Shown here: positions 40,701-48,200 of the stretch, one piece after another
Layout of the letters: every line of letters starts with the position of its first letter
Numbering within the stretch: position 1 is the first letter of the stretch
Assembly (NCBI GenBank): GCA_026874595.1
Contig: CM049306.1
Span: 92,332,642 to 92,396,641 of the forward strand
Reading direction: 5' to 3'
DNA: 64,000 nt
From: Sipunculus nudus
Taxonomy: Eukaryota > Annelida > Sipuncula > Golfingiida > Sipunculidae
The notes under the pieces: generated by a model
What the model was told of the DNA's origin: nothing
The model's database searches: none
The model's input: only the letters and a program-made list of their open reading frames with translations
Translations under genes and position numbers: made by a program

Positions 40701-43700
40701 CCAGATTCTGGCAATGACAGTCATTGTTCGAGCAAAACATAACTTTGTGTAATAGAGAATTCATACATATTTTGGTGTAAATTAAAATATTAATATATAT
40801 GCCCCATGGCGAAAATGGAACTCCGTGAAACTATGAAAAATTGCTTGAGTGCGAAAAATTGAGCCCCTTAAATATATAGCTAACCAAAGTATATATTCAC
40901 ATATACAGATATAAGGTATAGTTTTGCATATTTCATGTATTCATTAATATCAGACCCTAAATATTCCCTAAGTGACATCCCATTTTGTTAATGAATGAGT
41001 ATCTATATAAATATATAATTTGAGTATGTAGTAGATTATATACATATTTTCTACACATTTATTCACTTGAAAACCTGTACTGATAAAGCATGGAGGGTGT
41101 GACTATGAGGTAACTGGTATTAAACATCAAATGACATAATAACAATCCCAAAATGAACTATAATACACTAAGTATTTATCATTACATAGAGGTTTGGGAG
41201 GGGGGAGAGAAGCAGAGATAATATTGCGAAGAGTTTGTGGTTAAGGGAAGTTTACTGAAAGCAAAAGTGACTCAGAGTCAGATTTTTAGGAGGGAACATA
41301 TACTTAGGTCCCTGACCAGACATGGCTCTGTGCCAAAACTGTCCACAGAATGTGGAGCAACACGTGTAGGTGTCTGACCTCAACATGGATTGCTGATAGA
41401 ATTCATGTATACCAATGTCATTTGGTGCATAATAATGAACTGGGAAGTCACTTCAACAACCACATGTTGGCACGGTCTGCCACACCTCCCACAGTAGCCA
41501 ATCACAGCCCTCGCTGGCTGGCCCTCCCAGACACTCCTCACCAGGATCAATACCCCACTGCTGTATCTAAACACAACAGTGTTAAAGCTATAGAAGTCTG
41601 CCACATGCATTATCTGGCTGCCAGCCAAGCTGTTAAGCTACTTTAAGCCCAGACTAATGATGGCATTGGCTGCAGGTTCATCAAAATTACGTGATCTGGG
41701 GTTGTTAGTAAACATAAACACCAGACATGCTTTGGTGCCCTTCAAATATTCAGAAGGCTCTTGTTGATGTCTGAGACAATTTATATTTACGTAGATGTAT
41801 GCTTTGCCTGTCATAAAGGTCAACAACATGACATCTGAAATGCACCAAACAGCAACCTCTTCACCCTCTGGCACACATCAAAACCTCAGGGTCATTGGAA
41901 AATTCCAGTGTGTATAGTTTTCATTATATTTGATTTTCATCAGAGTACATCTGTGGTTGTTTGTAAACACTCATGTTTTCCATGGTTTATATATATTTAA
42001 CATCTGACAAGAAACATGACTTAACTTACTTTATTATCTGAGTTTTTAACAGAGCAGGTGTAACCATGTAATTCAGCGCTAAGACTCAATGCTGCTGCCT
42101 GCCAAAATTGTGATCTGGCAGCTGCACATAACAGGATTTTTAATAGTTAGCGTTATGCTAAATTTAGAATTATATATGGGTACAGGCCATCTTTATTCAA
42201 TGATTAATTGTCACCAGTTTTAAGGATCACTGTGATTCAGCATATAATTAACCACTCATGACAATAAACCAAATGAGCAAAGCAAAGACAACCAGTCTAA
42301 TACAATATTTCACCAAATAACTTGATCTTACACTGACTAAAGCTCTATCAATGATATTACAGCTTTATCAGTCTCCTTTTAAACTTTTAACTTTTAAGAT
42401 TGATTTGATAAGATAAGATCATAATCATGTCCCCATTAAACTTGATAAAAATTACTAGCAGCACACTGAAATGTGAAATGTGTTTGAACTTTTGCCAGTT
42501 TATTCTATGTTACCATCAAAAGGATTAATGTTATTTCACATCTCACACCTTATAAGTTATATGAGCCTAAGGGAGATAATATGATAATCAAGATTCCTTA
42601 CACTGCAAAATCTAATAGTTAAAAGAAGTTTGTTTATCTGTTCACATACACAAAATCCATCATGAGGATGTTATTAAAAAATGCATACTTATTGCAAAAG
42701 GTGAGATACATCATATTTTTGGCAAAAAATAGAAATCAGCTTTAAATATTAAAATCTTCAGACAAATAGAAAAACCTTTACTTGTTATATTGTCAAATAA
42801 AGGACACTCTGACAATTCATAATTTTTATACATCACTGAGGCTAAAGCTTATTTCAATATAGATTTTAAAGCTAAATTGATCAAAGGTAGTTTGATGATA
42901 CAGAGACCTTAAAGTTGTTCAATACTCAAGCAATCTTGATTTATATTTCTCTATCACACAAGTGGGTGTTTACTTTTTTTCTATTATTTCAATAATTAAA
43001 AAACTCATTATCTCTCTGAAACCTTTCACAAGGATCTTCATGTTGATTTTTTCCTCCATTGTGATATTTTTTTCATGCTCCATAAACTATTACTGCCTCC
43101 TTCTCTCTTACATGGCCCTTCATGGGCACAAGGGCAACTATTATGTGTCATCTGTCTGTGACACAAGAACATCTTCCTCTGTTCTAAATTCTAATAAAAA
43201 GACTGATGTATCATACATCTGCTGCAAGAAAGTATGGGTCTATGTGCTTCTTTTTTCTTACATATTTATATATTTCCATTTCCATGATTATACAGTCAAC
43301 TGGTAATAATCTCAAAACTTTTGACTATGGTTGTGCTTCAGCAATTTCTCTGATTGACTGTTTTCCTAAGCTTGAATCATGATACTAAGTGACATTACGC
43401 AGTGAACATCTAATTCAACATCCCTACCCAATCTCCCATTAAAGAAAGTCATTTGAATGAAAATCTGCAGGGGTCTGTGGCTGCACAAAATTTAGAAATG
43501 ATTACCTAATAAGCTTCATTAAGACACCTTATTACTGGTATCATTAATTACTGTATAACACTATTGGTGGTGTGACACAACAGATTTATTTTCTGAGGGA
43601 TATCTAAAAACAAAATGCAAGAGTGATCTACATCCTTGTAATCCATATTGGGATTGTTCTGTGTTTCAAGATTGGGCCTGTTTCCCCCCCCCCCCCCCCC

Positions 43701-44764
43701 CCCCGAGGGAATTATTTTGTACTGTTAAAAAGATGAGGTGTGAATGTTGAGTAAAGGAGGGAGACATTCACTAAAACAAGTTCAGAGGGCAAAAGGCAGA
43801 AATGAGGCACTAATAAAGGTTTAGATTAGTCCCTATATGTACATCATGTTTCAATTTTCAATGATAACAGCAACTATACTGATTGAGTAAACAGTAACCC
43901 AAACCGTGAAATATTTGATATTGAACAAAAGCCAACAAAATGTGCTGCTCTCTATATCATTTGAGTGGATGCATGGCACAACACATAAAAAAAGACAGAT
44001 CTGATTATATACTTGGATGAATTCAGACATTTTGCTTTTGAGTTAAAACCACTGAATGGTTCTTATAGACTCTATTCTGGGGTGACTGGGACACTGATGA
44101 ACCTTCCTAAATTAATCAATTTTAGACCTGCAAACATGTATGATCATATCTGTACAATAATATAAGACTATGAAAACAAGAGGACTAATATCACTAATAA
44201 AAATTCAAGTACAACCAAAAAACACTATAAATAGTATAGTAAATTGAAACCATATTATATACATTTCCCAAAACGCTGTTCTCTTGTCTTAATATCTTTG
44301 GAAAGAGGACTGTCTTTTTTTCAAAGAGGGCATGTTATACAGACAGCTATAACAAACTTGGAAGCTGGAAATCACAAATTGGTTTATGATTAATGGTCCT
44401 ATGGATATGGAATTTCGATTGCTTATTTTTTCTCAGTGCTGAAGCTAATTAAGGCCTCGCCCCCCACTCTTAAGCTCTGGCTGTCTCAGTAAGGCGGTAA
44501 CCACGTGCCTCTTTGCGTTAGCAGACAATATGCATCAGGTAACGACAATATAGTATACATATATCATACGCTGATAGCACAACTGTCACTATTTTGTTCT
44601 CAACCATGTCATGATACTTGATAGGCTTCACGCTTGGAGCCACATGAAAAATTCCTTGGCTTAAGGCCTAACGCAAGTGCATATTTCTGATGAATTATTC
44701 AATTAAAACAGTATCATACCTTCTTTCCTCTCTCTTCTTCGGTTAAAGTCTGTTGATCTCCCAT
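6046..44764 (-). CDS. HK: Hexokinase, single-domain (~50 kDa) type, 11 coding exons with two alternative last exons
   Basis: ATP-dependent phosphorylation of glucose and other hexoses to the 6-phosphate, the entry step of glycolysis, normally cytosolic. Ten constitutive exons plus one of two last exons join in frame to 461 aa (exon 11a) or 459 aa (exon 11b), the usual length of invertebrate single-domain hexokinases. Seen in order: short hydrophilic N-terminus (residues 1-20); phosphate-binding loop [11 protein letters not shown] (75-85); hexokinase signature [11 protein letters not shown]...WTKGF (from 139); catalytic Asp in NDTVG (Asp200); [10 protein letters not shown] (222-231); glucose-contacting Glu in [11 protein letters not shown] (Glu254); STRAA helix in exon 9; [12 protein letters not shown] in exon 10; GSGKGAA in exon 11. 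All introns are GT-AG. There is no hydrophobic mitochondria-binding N-terminus like that of vertebrate HK1/HK2. The start ATG at 44764-44762 has A at -3 and G at +4. Family identity is certain; which vertebrate paralogue it resembles is not meaningful for a single-domain enzyme. Confidence 0.97.
6910..7210 (+). repeat. Dispersed element, 'CCTCC-GGAGG' family, copy 1
   Basis: Starts with the short palindrome CCTCTGCCAGGAGG, then CCCTGTTTGTGTGTGTTTGT, and the shared body 'gggcctaggaagaatt', 'ttttggtgtggat', 'attcaggaa'. Related copies occur at about 7954-8170, 25205-25486, 59066-59412 and, inverted, 59690-59990. The copy at 25.2 kb ends ...TTTTCTAGTT. Confidence 0.75.
7954..8170 (+). repeat. 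Dispersed element, 'CCTCC-GGAGG' family, diverged copy 2
   Basis: Begins TACCTCCACCTGGAAGG and continues with a 'ctgtggagggttaggta' segment. More diverged than the other copies; right edge uncertain. Confidence 0.45.
9897..9902 (-). terminator. HK: Candidate poly(A) signal for the exon 11a transcript
   Basis: AATAAA on the minus strand about 520 nt past the exon 11a stop. A last exon needs its own cleavage site, and this is the nearest canonical hexamer. Further ones occur near 9610-9635. Confidence 0.3.
10420..10515 (-). CDS. HK: Hexokinase alternative last exon 11a
   Basis: 96 nt including the stop. After acceptor CTTTTCCAG it reads [20 protein letters not shown], then [11 protein letters not shown] and a TAA stop. 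It has the full nucleotide-binding GSGKGAA motif but Asn where most hexokinases have Glu (LSEDGS). Compared with exon 11b, 20 of the first 23 residues and 53 of 69 bases match, with many synonymous differences, so it looks like a maintained duplicate rather than a recent copy. The C-terminal tail is unrelated to that of 11b. Confidence 0.88.
   Translation of the reverse strand, partial: FRLMLSNDGSGKGAAIVAAVASRGRGGSYSA
11448..11690. repeat. Diverged ~120-bp tandem repeat, two copies
   Basis: 'atttttcaggcatttctctg' near 11453 recurs as 'atttttcaggtatttctcag' near 11572, each followed by a related 'aaacagactaaattt(c/g)agaaa' stretch. Confidence 0.6.
13399..13747. mobile_element. MITE-like element with ~30-bp terminal inverted repeats
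   Basis: The left end (AAGGC, poly-A, GG, then GGGTTCTCAGGCACT) is repeated inverted at the right end (AGTGCCTGAGAACCCTGCC, poly-T, GCCTT). The interior is AT-rich with no ORF. No clear long target duplication, so the superfamily is not assigned. It lies 54 bp from hexokinase exon 10, in the donor-side intron. Confidence 0.7.
13802..13938 (-). CDS. HK: Hexokinase exon 10 (last constitutive exon)
   Basis: 137 nt, residues 385-430. Encodes [20 protein letters not shown] then [20 protein letters not shown] and LHPGLS. The DGSLYRFHP segment is the second phosphate/adenosine region. The donor GTAAGT follows TCA in phase 0, which is what both downstream last exons need. A second GT 23 nt further down the transcript would put both last exons out of frame, so it was not used. 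Confidence 0.95.
14404..14543 (-). CDS. HK: Hexokinase exon 9
   Basis: 140 nt, residues 338-384. Encodes [20 protein letters not shown]..., then [18 protein letters not shown]. The VSTRAA-type helix packs against the nucleotide site in the family. Donor GTAGGT, phase 1. The acceptor follows a TTTCTCTAATTCAG tract. Confidence 0.96.
14544..16952 (-). other. HK: Hexokinase intron 8
   Basis: 2.4 kb, AT-rich. It holds a 166-bp hairpin MITE (15637-15802) and otherwise nothing that I can identify. The overlapping short ORFs on both strands around 15806-16300 show no motif. Intron 9 (13939-14403) is short and empty. Confidence 0.7.
15637..15802. mobile_element. Hairpin MITE with CAGGG...CCCTG ends
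   Basis: The outer ~50 bp on each side are imperfect inverted repeats (CAGGGTTGGCACAGGCCCAA against CAGGGCTGGCAGAGGGCAAA, continuing through AAGAATT(G/A)TAATCAGAC). Ends resemble hAT termini, but the flanks (TCCTACAC and GAGGTGAA) show no target duplication. Confidence 0.65.
16953..17108 (-). CDS. HK: Hexokinase exon 8
   Basis: 156 nt, residues 286-337. Encodes (L)[19 protein letters not shown], the very conserved YMGEI helix of hexokinases, followed by ...[18 protein letters not shown]. Donor GTAAGC, phase 2. Confidence 0.97.
17180..17385 (-). repeat. tRNA-derived SINE-like repeat
   Basis: Read on the minus strand, it carries CTAGTGACCCGGGTTTGATC followed by CCCAGC, a Pol III B-box-like core, then 'gggttctccggtttcctcc', a phrase common in animal SINEs. 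The A-box side is degraded, so it is probably 5' truncated. It lies in intron 7 (17109-17777). Confidence 0.55.
17778..17890 (-). CDS. HK: Hexokinase exon 7 (glucose-binding Glu)
   Basis: 113 nt, residues 249-285 plus two bases. [20 protein letters not shown] holds the Glu of the conserved EWGAFG (Glu254), which hydrogen-bonds glucose. Ends ...[10 protein letters not shown] in phase 2 at GTGAGT. Confidence 0.97.
17891..18619 (-). other. HK: Hexokinase intron 6
   Basis: AT-rich, no repeat or coding block identified. It contains a direct 'agaccacctgt(c/g)aat' duplication near 18521-18556. Confidence 0.6.
18620..18699 (-). CDS. HK: Hexokinase exon 6
   Basis: 80 nt, residues 222-248. Completes the glycine of [12 protein letters not shown], a loop contacting nucleotide phosphates, then a variable acidic stretch DEDKEDPSQ. 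The donor is GTCAAT, a weak consensus at +3/+4, but the reading joins exactly to [11 protein letters not shown]. Confidence 0.96.
19265..19540 (+). repeat. tRNA-derived SINE-like repeat
   Basis: The head has an A-box-like TGGCTCAGTGG (about 19273-19283) and a B-box-like GTGAGTTTTAATCTC about 45 bp on, at tRNA-like spacing. A body follows (GGCCAGTGCTCTGCAGGCTT ... CACAAACCCAGGTCCCAC). It sits in hexokinase intron 5 (18700-19709), opposite to the gene. The tRNA part is too diverged to be a working tRNA. Confidence 0.6.
19710..19809 (-). CDS. HK: Hexokinase exon 5 (catalytic aspartate)
   Basis: 100 nt, residues 189-221 plus one base. Encodes [20 protein letters not shown]...[13 protein letters not shown] contains the general-base Asp (Asp200 here) that deprotonates the sugar 6-hydroxyl. 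Donor GTAAGT, phase 1. Confidence 0.98.
19843..19953. repeat. 29-bp minisatellite, about four copies
   Basis: 'agcaccacatgaatacatga' recurs at 19843, 19872, 19901 and, altered, 19930. Located just outside hexokinase exon 5 in intron 4. Confidence 0.85.
20230..20822 (-). mobile_element. Helentron/HINE-like element, family E (minus orientation)
   Basis: Read on minus, it begins TTTTTATATGCCCGTCTGTG with a following ACGG, then CATCTGTCCTTCCGTCTG-type sequence, then three ~140-158-bp monomers marked by 'tgacc(t/c)ctgacctcattaa' (near 20312, 20452 and 20610 on plus). The 3' edge is not clear. Located in hexokinase intron 4. Confidence 0.55.
20871..21086 (-). CDS. HK: Hexokinase exon 4 (hexokinase signature)
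   Basis: 216 nt, 72 codons, phase 0 on both sides (residues 117-188). Encodes [13 protein letters not shown], then the PROSITE-type hexokinase signature region [11 protein letters not shown] (139-149) through RWTKGF, and ends LHEAVKRRG. The donor GTAATT is weak but gives the expected [11 protein letters not shown] junction. Confidence 0.97.
22692..22732. repeat. AT microsatellite
   Basis: Pure (AT)n of about 40 bp; a second shorter pair lies at 22842-22874. Confidence 0.9.
25205..25486 (+). repeat. Dispersed element, 'CCTCC-GGAGG' family, copy 3 with CTAG end
   Basis: Shares 'gggcattttgggaatgggcc', 'gaagaattggttagattt', 'ggtgtggatgtggcacatga' with the other copies and ends GTATTCCTTATAATGCAG then TTTTCTAGTT. 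The 5' palindrome is missing or degraded. Confidence 0.65.
26852..27052. repeat. 109-bp tandem duplication
   Basis: The block 'ttcataaaaaataaag(a/c)tac', 'aaaacaagcttctgatattt' occurs twice about 109 bp apart with few differences. Confidence 0.75.
28960..30497 (-). mobile_element. Helentron/HINE-like element, family A (minus orientation)
   Basis: On minus it starts TTTTTAGCTCAGCTGACTAT, with a partner GTCATCTGAGCTATAG forming a terminal palindrome (30460-30497). Next comes CGTGGTCCATTGTCCGTCGTCC and a (GTCC)n array (about 30402-30445), then two long related monomers (markers 'acgtgccatggtca' on plus at about 29239 and 29890, 'tgtttgggccca' at about 29431 and 30101). It ends CATCTAG at 28960-28963, followed by T. 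No ORF of substance. Confidence 0.65.
31120..31990 (-). mobile_element. Helentron/HINE-like element, family D (minus orientation)
   Basis: On minus it starts CTTTTTAGCTCTCAGCCCTC with a nearby GGCTAATGGGCTA (terminal palindrome), then CTGTCTGTCCGGATGTCC-type sequence, then about 2.5 monomers of ~300 bp (marker 'gtcaaggtcac', 'cttcgaacttgaccaagatt'). Its 3' end is unclear. Confidence 0.55.
35785..35985 (-). repeat. Inverted repeat arm 1 (partner at 39558-39775)
   Basis: Shares, in opposite orientation, 'aaaaggtcattttct', 'aatattgatctgtc(c/t)gaaac' and 'acactaaaaattata' with the partner over ~200 bp. Contains the repeated phrase 'gtccgaaac'. Lies in hexokinase intron 3. Confidence 0.8.
36534..36700. 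repeat. 32-bp minisatellite, five copies
   Basis: Units centred on 'acaggtaactgcttgatatt' start at 36551, 36583, 36615, 36646 and 36678. Each early unit carries the splice-like string ACAGGTAACT on the plus strand, opposite to the hexokinase transcript. Confidence 0.85.
37967..38106 (-). CDS. HK: Hexokinase exon 3 (phosphate-binding loop)
   Basis: 140 nt, residues 70-116. Encodes [26 protein letters not shown] (78-83) is the phosphate 1 loop of the hexokinase/actin fold. Ends ...KIMQGQGTE in phase 0 at a GTAAGC donor. The following intron 3 is 16.9 kb, by far the longest in the gene. Confidence 0.98.
38107..38888 (-). other. HK: Hexokinase intron 2
   Basis: 782 bp, AT-rich; a CACGTG palindrome (ATCACGTGAT, near 38857-38866) lies about 25 bp beyond the exon 2 donor. 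Nothing else identified. Confidence 0.6.
38889..39051 (-). CDS. HK: Hexokinase exon 2
   Basis: 163 nt, residues 16-69 plus the first base of codon 70. Begins after TTACAG at [15 protein letters not shown] and ends ...[11 protein letters not shown] at a GTAAGA donor (phase 1). The [13 protein letters not shown] stretch is the conserved lead-in to the nucleotide-binding strand of animal hexokinases. Confidence 0.97.
39558..39775 (+). repeat. Inverted repeat arm 2 (partner at 35785-35985)
   Basis: Reverse-complement counterpart of arm 1, with an expanded 'gtccgaaac' / 'ctggtccggactgtccatgt' section. Lies in hexokinase intron 1, so exons 2 and 3 are bracketed by the pair. Confidence 0.8.
43684..43704 (+). 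repeat. Poly(C) tract, 21 bases
   Basis: Longest of seven plus-strand C-runs in the window; others are near 11379, 26649, 32627, 47663, 48372 and 59361. Confidence 0.95.
44720..44764 (-). CDS. HK: Hexokinase exon 1 (start exon, 15 codons)
   Basis: Encodes [15 protein letters not shown] and ends in phase 0 at a GTATGA donor. The short acidic/basic leader fits a cytosolic enzyme. It joins directly to [10 protein letters not shown] of exon 2. Intron 1 (39052-44719) is 5.7 kb. Confidence 0.88.
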
Positions 44765-45204
44765 CTTATATTCAATAAATAGTGTATTCAATTAATTGTG
44801 TACAAACTGGTCCTGTTGACTGTTGTTGTTCTGGTTGTATTTGTATGAGTGACCTACAGCGTGTACTTGACGTGTTTTTGACCTCAATGACATATGCTAA
44901 CATGGAGGTGTGGCAATCATGTGACTAAATTGTGGACTGATACCCTACTCTTACTGTTGCCTCCTGACTTATTTGAGCTGGTTACCAGTCTCTCACAATT
45001 AATCCATTTATAAAATTACAGAAAAGTATTGGAACCTATTCATGCACCATCACCTAGATTATTTACAGAAAATGTTTACAAAAGAAATACTGATTCTATT
45101 GTGAGAAATCAGATACACTTTTCCCCAACATCGGCTAATTCCGTGACTTTCCGAAGATGGTGCAGTTTCGGTACTTCCGGTATGGTGTCTGACTACCAAG
45201 AAAG
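44765..45204. promoter_or_regulatory. Divergent (bidirectional) promoter between hexokinase and the Abraxas-like gene
   Basis: Only 440 bp lie between the two oppositely facing start codons. The interval is richer in CpG near the Abraxas side and holds an ETS-type site (ACTTCCGG, 45173-45180) next to an AAGATGG motif that resembles a YY1 core. Both are usual in TATA-less housekeeping promoters. No convincing TATA box was seen for either gene. A CACGTG E-box lies just inside hexokinase intron 1 at 44502-44507. Untranslated first exons elsewhere cannot be excluded. Confidence 0.55.
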
Positions 45205-45208
45205 ATGA
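45157..45208 (+). promoter_or_regulatory. Two short upstream ORFs before the Abraxas-like start, the second overlapping it
   Basis: ATG at 45157 opens an 11-codon ORF ending at 45192. ATG at 45182 opens an 8-codon ORF whose TGA (45206-45208) overlaps the main start codon (45205-45207) as ATGA. If transcription starts upstream of 45157, both would sit in the 5' leader and could lower translation. Confidence 0.4.
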
Positions 45209-45276
45209 CAGCTACTGTCAATGGGTCTGTTTTGTCATCTCTTTTCTTTGAACACGCCAACGCACAAGGAGATCAG
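45205..45276 (+). CDS. ABRAXAS1: Abraxas-like exon 1
   Basis: 24 codons, MTATVNGSVLSSLFFEHANA then QGDQ, ending in phase 0 at GTAATT. The start was chosen because it is the first ATG giving the conserved N-terminal MPN strand; two earlier ATGs open short ORFs only. Intron 1 is 8.2 kb and full of repeats. Confidence 0.88.
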
Positions 45277-48200
45277 GTAATTTATAACAGGTTGAGTGCG
45301 ATATTCGAAGAAATCTGACAAAATCCGCCATAAATGCGGATATAAAACATAGGAAAAGAATGAATGTCTTTAAAGGGGTCACAATCACCTATAAATTTAA
45401 TTTTTATTTTAAGCTTGTTGAATTAACACGAAAAGTAGCTTCTTCTCTTTTAAATAAATTGGTACCTGCCAAACAGTTCCCTGAAACTGCTTGTTTACTC
45501 CTATAAACAAGTGATATAAACAGAGGATGGGCGGGATTACAGGTGTCAACATAAAGACAGCCTGTGGGATTCTGTACATTGCTGAGCCACAGCACCTGTC
45601 ATTCATGATATACCCTGACAGACTTTGTCCTAAAAAGGTAGTAAATGTTCCCGCTGGCTGAAACATTGTGTGTTGCAGCTCACAATTAGACCACCGGTCA
45701 TGAGGCCTTGTTATGGTAAACGGACGCATGGACTGTTTACAATCACACAGAGCCATAACAAGGTGTTAAAATGCTGTATGTGAGTACTGAGACTGTGTGC
45801 CGGGATGGTTTTGCTTTGGAACTTTTGTATAAAGCAAAACTGAACTGAGAGTGTGAAAGAATAGGCATATTAAATTGCTCCTGATTATGTCCCTTTAATT
45901 ATTGATCCCCAGTAAGACTAATATTGGGGTACTATTGGCAGTGTTGTGAATCAGTATTCCTGCTTTTAATTTAATTATTAGATTACAAGTCTTATTCTTC
46001 TCCCACAGTATTGCTGTCTTTTAGTGTAATGTGACACTACAGCCATCTAATTGTAGCCAAGTTCCCAAGCTTAATCCAGCATACTGTCAGTGTCAGTGAT
46101 TTTTGTATTAAGTTAAAAAATTGTTCTTCATTTGAGCCATAATGTCTATGTCACCTAAGTTGTGTTTTCTTCAAAATATGCTGATTAATTTTACTTTTTC
46201 AAGATATATTTCCCATTTGTAGTTTGCTCCCACCTGGTGTGCATTATGCTGTCTAGCCCCTAGCTTCCATGTTCTCTCCCTATGCTTCATTTCCCCTGCT
46301 GTGAGAGAGTAAAGGGTGTTTGAAAACTGGAGACATTTCAGTGGACAATAAAAAAAGTATATATTATGGCTAAAAAAAGTTTCAGATATATATAAGAGAA
46401 CAAATATATTTTAATCACATGGTAACCTAACATAGCACTTAAACATTGTTATGTCCCTTAAACAATTGAATCAGGTAGGTCTCGATCTCAAGAGGTAAAA
46501 ACAAACCTGTCACGTGGGAATTTCTCTGGGTTTCCCCCACATAAAACATCTTACCAATCATCAAACTCCATCTCAGGGTCAAGATCTGTTGTGTTTATAC
46601 TTGACATTCATGATAAATATTCTGTATGGAGAATGATGCATCATATGGACTACCTTGTGATTGTCCTAACCTGAGGAACAACTGTCAGGCAAAGGAAGCT
46701 AAACTTTTAAAGTGAGTTTGGTTTAGGCACTGAAGAAGGAATTCCAGTGAAATTGTTGTTCATTAGAATACATTAAATTTTTCTTCCCCCGAATGCATAA
46801 GTTTCTGTGTCATACACACAATTTTTAGCTCAGCTGACTAAAAGTCATCTGAGCTATAGTCGTGGTCCTTTGTCCGTCATCTATCCAGCCGTTAACAGGG
46901 CACGTTTTAAAACCATTGGACCTACAAATCCAAAATTTTGCATTCCGTTAGATGTCCCCAAAATCTCCTACCATACCGAAAATTGGGTCATTAGGACTTC
47001 TTTCCTTCGAGATATTAAGGAAAAACCTCCGTTTTCCATAAAAAAGCCATTGTTACACTTCAAGGCTGCCTAATATCAAAACCACTGATCTGTTTTTGAT
47101 CATATTTAGTATTCATTTTTTTCCATACATTTTCTATGAACATATAAAAAATTAGGTCAGTATTGGGTATTATTTTGAAGTTATGGGCCCAAATATAATG
47201 CAATTTTTAAAAAATCAGGAAATATATTTACTCACCTAACATGAGAATTGCTGAAGCTGGAGACTTTTTTTCAGGAATATAACTTTATTTAATCAAGATT
47301 CAATTGTTTACCCAAAATTAGATCTGAATTTTGCAAATTTTTCAAGTTATTAGCATAAATGAAAAATCAGTACCTTAAATTTTGTCCAACTTTGGCAATG
47401 GCACGTTTTTTCCCTGTAAGCACTGTTGATTTAGTTTTCACAGCATATATACATAATGATTTAGTCTTTTAAAATCTGAAATTTCAAAGGAATTGATTGA
47501 AAAGAGTAGCTTTTATTCAACTTTTCATACACCATGTCAAGTGTTGTTTACATCTAGCCCACCTAGTAACACAGCCTTCACTTGCATTATGTAACCCACC
47601 CCAGGCAGCTTGCCTTGGCTCAGCTTGGCCACTACTAGCTGGCTTCCCCTCTGCCCTGCACTCCCCCCCCCCCCCCCCCCAGATGGTGCATTAACTAGAT
47701 GAATGTTATAATTTTCTGTATTTTATTTTATTCTTGGATGCTACATTTTAGATTTTGTATTGTACCACCAGGGTGACAATGATTAAAGTGCACATTTAGT
47801 TTGTTTTTGATCATATTTAGTATTCATTTTTTTCCATACATTTTCTATGAACATATAAAAAATTAGGTCAGTATTGGGTATTATTTTGAAGTTATGGGCC
47901 CAAATATAATGCAATTTTCAAAAAATCAGGAAATATATTTACTCACCTAACATGAGAATTGCTGAAGCTGGAGACTTTTTTTCAGGAATATAACTTTATT
48001 TAATCAAGATTCAATTGTTTACCCAAAATTAGATCTGAATTTTGCAAATTTTTCAAGTTGTTAGCATAAATGAAAAATCAGTACCTTAAATTTTGTCCAA
48101 CTTTGGCAATGGCACGTTTTTTCCCTGTAAGCACTGTTGATTTAGTTTTCACAGCATATATACATAATGATTTAGTCTTTTAAAATCTGAAATTTCAAAG

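Larger units (their letters stand above)
39052..44719 (-). other. HK: Hexokinase intron 1 (5.7 kb)
   Basis: Contains inverted repeat arm 2 (39558-39775), a patch relatively rich in CpG (about 40380-40730) inside a repeat-like stretch bounded by 'ttcgcggtggtttcaaattc' (40133) and 'gcgaaaatggaactccgtga' (40810), and a 21-base C-run (43684-43704). Overlapping ORFs on both strands at 41350-41874 and a 114-codon ORF at 42962-43306 show no motif and AT-rich codons. Confidence 0.6.

Noticed and set aside
41350-41874. Overlapping ORFs of 78-98 codons on both strands in hexokinase intron 1
   Set aside because: No motif, and both strands open equally, as expected from local GC content rather than coding.
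42962-43306. 114-codon ORF rich in Ile, Ser, Phe and Tyr
   Set aside because: Composition is what AT-rich random sequence gives; hydrophobic runs are not enough to call a membrane protein.
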